From Pontibacter chinhatensis (GTDB taxonomy: Bacteria; Bacteroidota; Bacteroidia; Cytophagales; Hymenobacteraceae): DNA of 64,000 bases. Location of the stretch: the NCBI RefSeq assembly GCF_900113285.1, contig NZ_FOOT01000002.1:1-64000 (forward strand). Reading direction: 5' to 3'. Shown here one piece after another: positions 60,606 through 64,000 of this stretch. Position 1 is the stretch's first letter, and each line of letters starts with the position of its first letter. The position numbers were made by a program, and so were the translations under genes. The notes under the pieces were generated by a model. That model ran no database searches. It worked only from the letters and a program-made list of their open reading frames with translations, and was not told the origin of the DNA.

Positions 60606-62328
60606 AACAGAATTTGTTAAAGAACTCGTTGAAAGGCGGACCTACTTTAAAGGTCGATTTGTGGGTAAGTACTGGGCTGACCCAGCATACGATATTTCGG
60701 ATGGCACCCACGAAAACTTCTACTCCATAAAAGTATATGAAGGAGAAGTTTATGCCCATAAGTCAGACTTCAAGAAATGGCATCAGGGAAGCTCTGTCAA
60801 AGGTTTTAAAGGAGTTAAAGTTTTTGATCCTGAATTACCACGGCAGCTAACCCTCTATGTTGCTGATGATACTGGCAGCATCAGAAAGTTCAAGGCAGAT
60901 GTGTTTGAAGCTAAACTTATAGACTATCAGCTTGGCAATAAGTTAAAAGATGATGATCAGGCATTTGGTACTATAGAGGGTACCATTTCAGGGTATGTTG
61001 TGCATTATGATGAGGTAGAAAGGGAGATTTTAGTTGAAACTAGGGAAAGCAACTACGGCTACAGTAATCCAACCGGCTCAATACCTTTACAGTCATCATC
61101 AGGAGGTTTATCAACTTTCATAGATACAGAGTCACATCAATCACATTATTCTAATAACAACCGGAAGTATAAAACCAGTCAACTCACTGGCAGATACAAA
61201 ACCGATGGAGACTATGAAAGACATGAGTATTACTACTCTGATTATTCAACTTATTGGGGCTCCTGGAAGAGAAAGTACGATAGTTCATTTTTAGAACCTG
61301 AAAAGAAGTTCTCATTCTGGAGGTTTCTGTTTAATGCCATACTTATACTTTTTGGCTTAGCGCTTTTAATACCTGCTTTAATTTTTGGATGGCAACAGAT
61401 ACTTATCGTTGTTGGCATTTATCTTTTTTTCGGTTTATTTTCTGTCTTAGGCTCAATTTTAAGTTATATCGGCAAATGGTTATTCCGCATTTTGTCAGTA
61501 GGGTTTGCGCTGGCTTTTTTAATAGGCTTTATAGCTTTTATAAACAGTTTATTAAAACCTGTTCCCTCAGTAGTTGACCCTATTGTTGATAATGCTGATG
61601 AAGTTACTGTAGTTGAACCCAACCCGGTTGCACCTACGGATTCAATTATTTCACATCGCAGGATTTGGTCAGATTACAGGAATAACCAATTTGATACTTA
61701 TTTAAAAGTGGCTGTTGCTGATTATAAGCAATCAGCTTCATTTAGAAACAACCACGAATTGTCCTTTACTTCCCTTGATGCCTACGATCAAATTATAACT
61801 GATTTATATCAAGCAGATAGAGGGAAGATTCCACTTATTTTTTCTGCATTTGACTCTATTAGACTAGCCAATAGATTAAATCAGTATGAGTTTGCTGAAA
61901 TGGTAGTGAGTTGCATTCAGGATATACCTTATGTGCTGCTACTTGATAATCAGTGCAACGCAAATTTATACAATGACAGCTTTGTGGCAAATTACTTAAG
62001 GAATGGTGGCAAATGTGATGGGAACATTAAGTATGGAATTAGAACCCCTGCGGAATTTATTGCAACTCTGAAAGGTGATTGTGATACTAGAACCTTACTA
62101 GCTTTCACCATTTTAAACCATTTTAATTATGATGTGGCAATCTTGGGCAGCAATGTCTATAGCCATTCTATATTAGGTATTAACCTGCCTTACCAAGGTA
62201 CCTACAAAACGGTAAGGGGTAAACGCTATGCAGTTTGGGAAACTACTGCTGCTAATATGAAACCAGGCGAACTACCAAGAGAAATCTCAAACATGCAAAA
62301 CTGGACAGTAAATCTTATTTCACAATAA
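60598..62328 (+). CDS. Membrane-anchored transglutaminase-like cysteine protease/transferase
   Basis: A 576-residue protein. Residues ~1-240 are a soluble, Tyr- and Ser-rich domain with beta character. Three or more membrane segments follow (about 243-318). The C-terminal ~180 residues form a transglutaminase-like domain: KGDCDTRTLLAFTILNHF with Cys495, NVYSHSILGIN with His523 and YAVWETTA with Glu548 in place of the third catalytic residue. It may cleave or cross-link proteins at the membrane. It belongs to the operon facing the CARF-sigma54 activator and overlaps the previous gene. Confidence 0.72.
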   Translation: MVRTEFVKELVERRTYFKGRFVGKYWADPAYDISDGTHENFYSIKVYEGEVYAHKSDFKKWHQGSSVKGFKGVKVFDPELPRQLTLYVADDTGSIRKFKADVFEAKLIDYQLGNKLKDDDQAFGTIEGTISGYVVHYDEVEREILVETRESNYGYSNPTGSIPLQSSSGGLSTFIDTESHQSHYSNNNRKYKTSQLTGRYKTDGDYERHEYYYSDYSTYWGSWKRKYDSSFLEPEKKFSFWRFLFNAILILFGLALLIPALIFGWQQILIVVGIYLFFGLFSVLGSILSYIGKWLFRILSVGFALAFLIGFIAFINSLLKPVPSVVDPIVDNADEVTVVEPNPVAPTDSIISHRRIWSDYRNNQFDTYLKVAVADYKQSASFRNNHELSFTSLDAYDQIITDLYQADRGKIPLIFSAFDSIRLANRLNQYEFAEMVVSCIQDIPYVLLLDNQCNANLYNDSFVANYLRNGGKCDGNIKYGIRTPAEFIATLKGDCDTRTLLAFTILNHFNYDVAILGSNVYSHSILGINLPYQGTYKTVRGKRYAVWETTAANMKPGELPREISNMQNWTVNLISQ

Positions 62329-62329
62329 T

Positions 62330-62833
62330 ATGCTACAAAATCTAATCACTTTAGGAATAATAACTCTTTACGCATTACTGGTAGCCTATCTTTTAAACGC
62401 CTTTATAAATCTGCAACTCAGGAAATTTATGAAGTCTAATGAAGTTAATTTATCATTAGCTTTAGTGAAGCTTACATTCCTGGTCGCTGGCGGCTTATTA
62501 TTATCAGAAATCCCAGCAGTTATAAACACTTTATCAGATACTCTGCGAAACCAATATGCTTATGTGGAATTATACAAACTTACTTTTCAGAATGTAAGCT
62601 TTTTTATAGGTATTATTCTGTTAGTATTGATTTTCATCTATTTTGTATCAACAGCTCTTTTTCGCTTAGTTTCCCCAAAGAACTCTTTCAAAATTGAAGT
62701 TGCTAACAATGTAGTAGAAAGAGTAATCATCTTTATCGGTATTGTCTTAATAATAACTTTTAGCATCAAAGGCTATATCCCTATTCTGTTAGATTATTTC
62801 ATTCCTTATCAAACAATACCTACAATTAGATAA
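62330..62833 (+). CDS. Polytopic membrane protein of the same operon
   Basis: A 167-residue hydrophobic protein 1 bp after the transglutaminase-like gene. Four membrane segments are evident: ITLGIITLYALLVAYLLNAF, a weaker LVKLTFLVAGGLLLSEI, FFIGIILLVLIFIYFVSTAL and VIIFIGIVLIITFSIKGYIP. No family recognised. It likely completes the membrane complex encoded by 57730-62833. Confidence 0.65.
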   Translation: MLQNLITLGIITLYALLVAYLLNAFINLQLRKFMKSNEVNLSLALVKLTFLVAGGLLLSEIPAVINTLSDTLRNQYAYVELYKLTFQNVSFFIGIILLVLIFIYFVSTALFRLVSPKNSFKIEVANNVVERVIIFIGIVLIITFSIKGYIPILLDYFIPYQTIPTIR

Positions 62834-62842
62834 CCCCGCCCC

Positions 62843-63448
62843 ATGATCCTCTTCTTCGACACAGAAACAGCTGGTCTGCCCCGCAACTGGAAGGCGCCGC
62901 ATACCGACACGAACAACTGGCCACGTATGGTGCAGCTGGCCTGGCAGGCATTTACACCACAAGGGCAGTACCTTTCCGGTGGCAACTATATCATAAGGCC
63001 CGATGGTTTTACTATACCTGCCGAAACAAGTAAAATTCATCGCATTACTACTGAACGTGCTCTACGTGAAGGAGTAGCCTTAGAAGAAGTAATGTCGCAG
63101 TTCGCACAGGCGTTGAGTACCTGCTCGCATGTTGTAGCGCACAATATTAACTTCGACAAGAACATTGTAGGTGCAGAATTTATAAGGGCTGGTATTAACC
63201 GCCCCCTGTTTAACAGGCAGCACATATGCACCATGCAGCGTACTACTGATTTCTGTGCCATACCGGGCAACTATGGCTATAAATGGCCTACTTTATCGGA
63301 GTTACATTATAAGCTGTTTAACGAATACTTTGATGAAGCCCACGATGGTTTTGTGGACGTAAGCGCTACAACAAAGTGTTTCTGGGAACTGGAGAAGCAA
63401 AACTTCTTCGGCAACCTATTTGCTGCAAAAGAACCCGAAATGTTTTGA
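62843..63448 (+). CDS. DnaQ-like 3'-5' exonuclease (DEDDh)
   Basis: A 201-residue exonuclease. Catalytic motifs: ILFFDTETAGLP (Asp-x-Glu), VVAHNINFDKNIVG (second Asp) and HDGFVDVSATTKC (His…Asp). This is the stand-alone DnaQ/epsilon-type fold found in proofreading and repair exonucleases. It begins 9 bp after the membrane protein gene but is GC-richer and has ordinary codon use, so it may be a host gene following the accessory operon. Size is typical. Confidence 0.87.
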   Translation: MILFFDTETAGLPRNWKAPHTDTNNWPRMVQLAWQAFTPQGQYLSGGNYIIRPDGFTIPAETSKIHRITTERALREGVALEEVMSQFAQALSTCSHVVAHNINFDKNIVGAEFIRAGINRPLFNRQHICTMQRTTDFCAIPGNYGYKWPTLSELHYKLFNEYFDEAHDGFVDVSATTKCFWELEKQNFFGNLFAAKEPEMF

Positions 63449-63512
63449 AGAAATCACTGAACGAACCGGTAATACACTAAAACGCATATCACCCAAAATA
63501 CAATCAAATTAT

Positions 63513-63917
63513 ATGAAACAAATTTACTTAGCAGGGTTGGTCACAATTATAACCCTTACCTGTTCATTAACTTCTAGTGCACAAGCGAGACTTACTATCG
63601 AAAACAATTCGATGCGGACAATGACGGTCAAAGTTATGAGTGGATCAACTGGAAAAGGTACTCTACATAAGACAGTTTCTATTGGAAAACATAGTTCTGG
63701 AACCGTTTATTTTTCAGAAACCGGCTATTATTTCACTAAAACTAAAGCTGTCCTAAGTGGTAGAGATCCTGTTTATCAAAAAGGAAAACCATTTAAGGTA
63801 GTAAATGATGACACTGGCTACTCTGTTATGACCCTCACATTTTCTATTACAGAGTCTACTGTACCACAAGTTACTGGTGGTCAGCAAATCTCCCGCCAGG
63901 AGTTTGATCAGAATTAG
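63513..63917 (+). CDS. Small secreted hypothetical protein
   Basis: A 134-residue protein from ATG 63513, with a signal peptide (IYLAGLVTIITLTCSLTSSA, cleavage around AQA). The mature part is beta-rich (RLTIENNSMRTMTVKVMSGS) with an Arg/Lys/Ser bias. No family recognised. It is preceded by weak upstream sequence and lies 64 bp after the exonuclease gene. No terminator is evident before the window end. Confidence 0.6.
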   Translation: MKQIYLAGLVTIITLTCSLTSSAQARLTIENNSMRTMTVKVMSGSTGKGTLHKTVSIGKHSSGTVYFSETGYYFTKTKAVLSGRDPVYQKGKPFKVVNDDTGYSVMTLTFSITESTVPQVTGGQQISRQEFDQN

Positions 63918-64000
63918 GGGGCTGCTTTAACCTAATTACACAAATTTCTCCTGTGATCTTATTTTTACTCCTATCTCGATACACTATATACATGATAAAT

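Noticed and set aside
1-64000. CRISPR array or cas genes, prompted by the CARF-like protein and Cas4/Dna2-type nuclease
   Set aside because: No regularly spaced direct repeats and no cas1, cas2 or effector genes were seen. The CARF is in a sigma-54 activator and the Cas4-like part belongs to a Dna2-type fusion.

Overview
The window is a stretch of chromosome from a Bacteroidota bacterium, most likely Cytophagales/Hymenobacteraceae (Pontibacter-like). Supporting signs are a SusC/SusD pair, Bacteroidota-style AddA/AddB, a TAnnTTTG-type promoter element, weak Shine-Dalgarno sequences and moderate GC with AT-rich islands. The species assignment is inference; no rRNA or tRNA gene was recognised. 

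Layout. (1) 1-7141: a phosphate or phospho-ester module with a type I phosphodiesterase (cut by the window edge), SusD, SusC, and a divergent PhoX phosphatase preceded by a Pho-box-like direct repeat. (2) 7384-13310: two small ORFs, then a mobilisable-element core (RteC-like protein, excisionase-type HTH, CHC2/Toprim primase, MobC-like protein, MOBP-type relaxase, small membrane protein, XRE regulator). No integrase is visible. (3) 13749-20397: a Fic gene remnant, then a complete Wadjet (JetABCD, MksBEFG-type) anti-plasmid operon on the minus strand. (4) 20428-28281: small, mostly unrecognised minus-strand genes, many broken by single stop codons or frameshifts, with a CAP-domain protein, a HEPN protein and a possible HsdR tail. 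(5) 28641-44989: a co-directional run of WYL regulator, AddA, AddB, DUF3293-like fusion, PLD-SNF2 helicase and Eco57I-type methyltransferase. The last three look like one restriction-type defence unit. (6) 45086-51439: a large HEPN protein divergent from a macro-domain protein, an ART-like protein, an rmuC gene split by one in-frame TAG, an ADP-ribosylglycohydrolase and a DUF4236 protein. (7) 51631-54978: a Dna2-like nuclease-helicase with a HEPN-like N-terminus. (8) 55135-62833: a CARF-like sigma-54 activator (RtcR-like) facing an operon with two DUF4407-type membrane proteins, a membrane-anchored transglutaminase-like protein and two unrecognised proteins. (9) 62843-63917: a DnaQ-type exonuclease and a small secreted protein. 

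Overall, most of 13.9-62.8 kb reads as a defence and accessory island. Its anti-plasmid system sits beside the remains of a mobilisable element. The best candidates for undescribed systems are the CARF-sigma54/DUF4407/transglutaminase locus (55.9-62.8 kb), the HEPN-macro divergent pair (45.1-47.7 kb) with its ADP-ribose-themed neighbours, and the DUF3293-fusion/PLD-helicase/methylase unit (36.6-45.0 kb). All functional statements come from reading motifs by eye; no database search was run.
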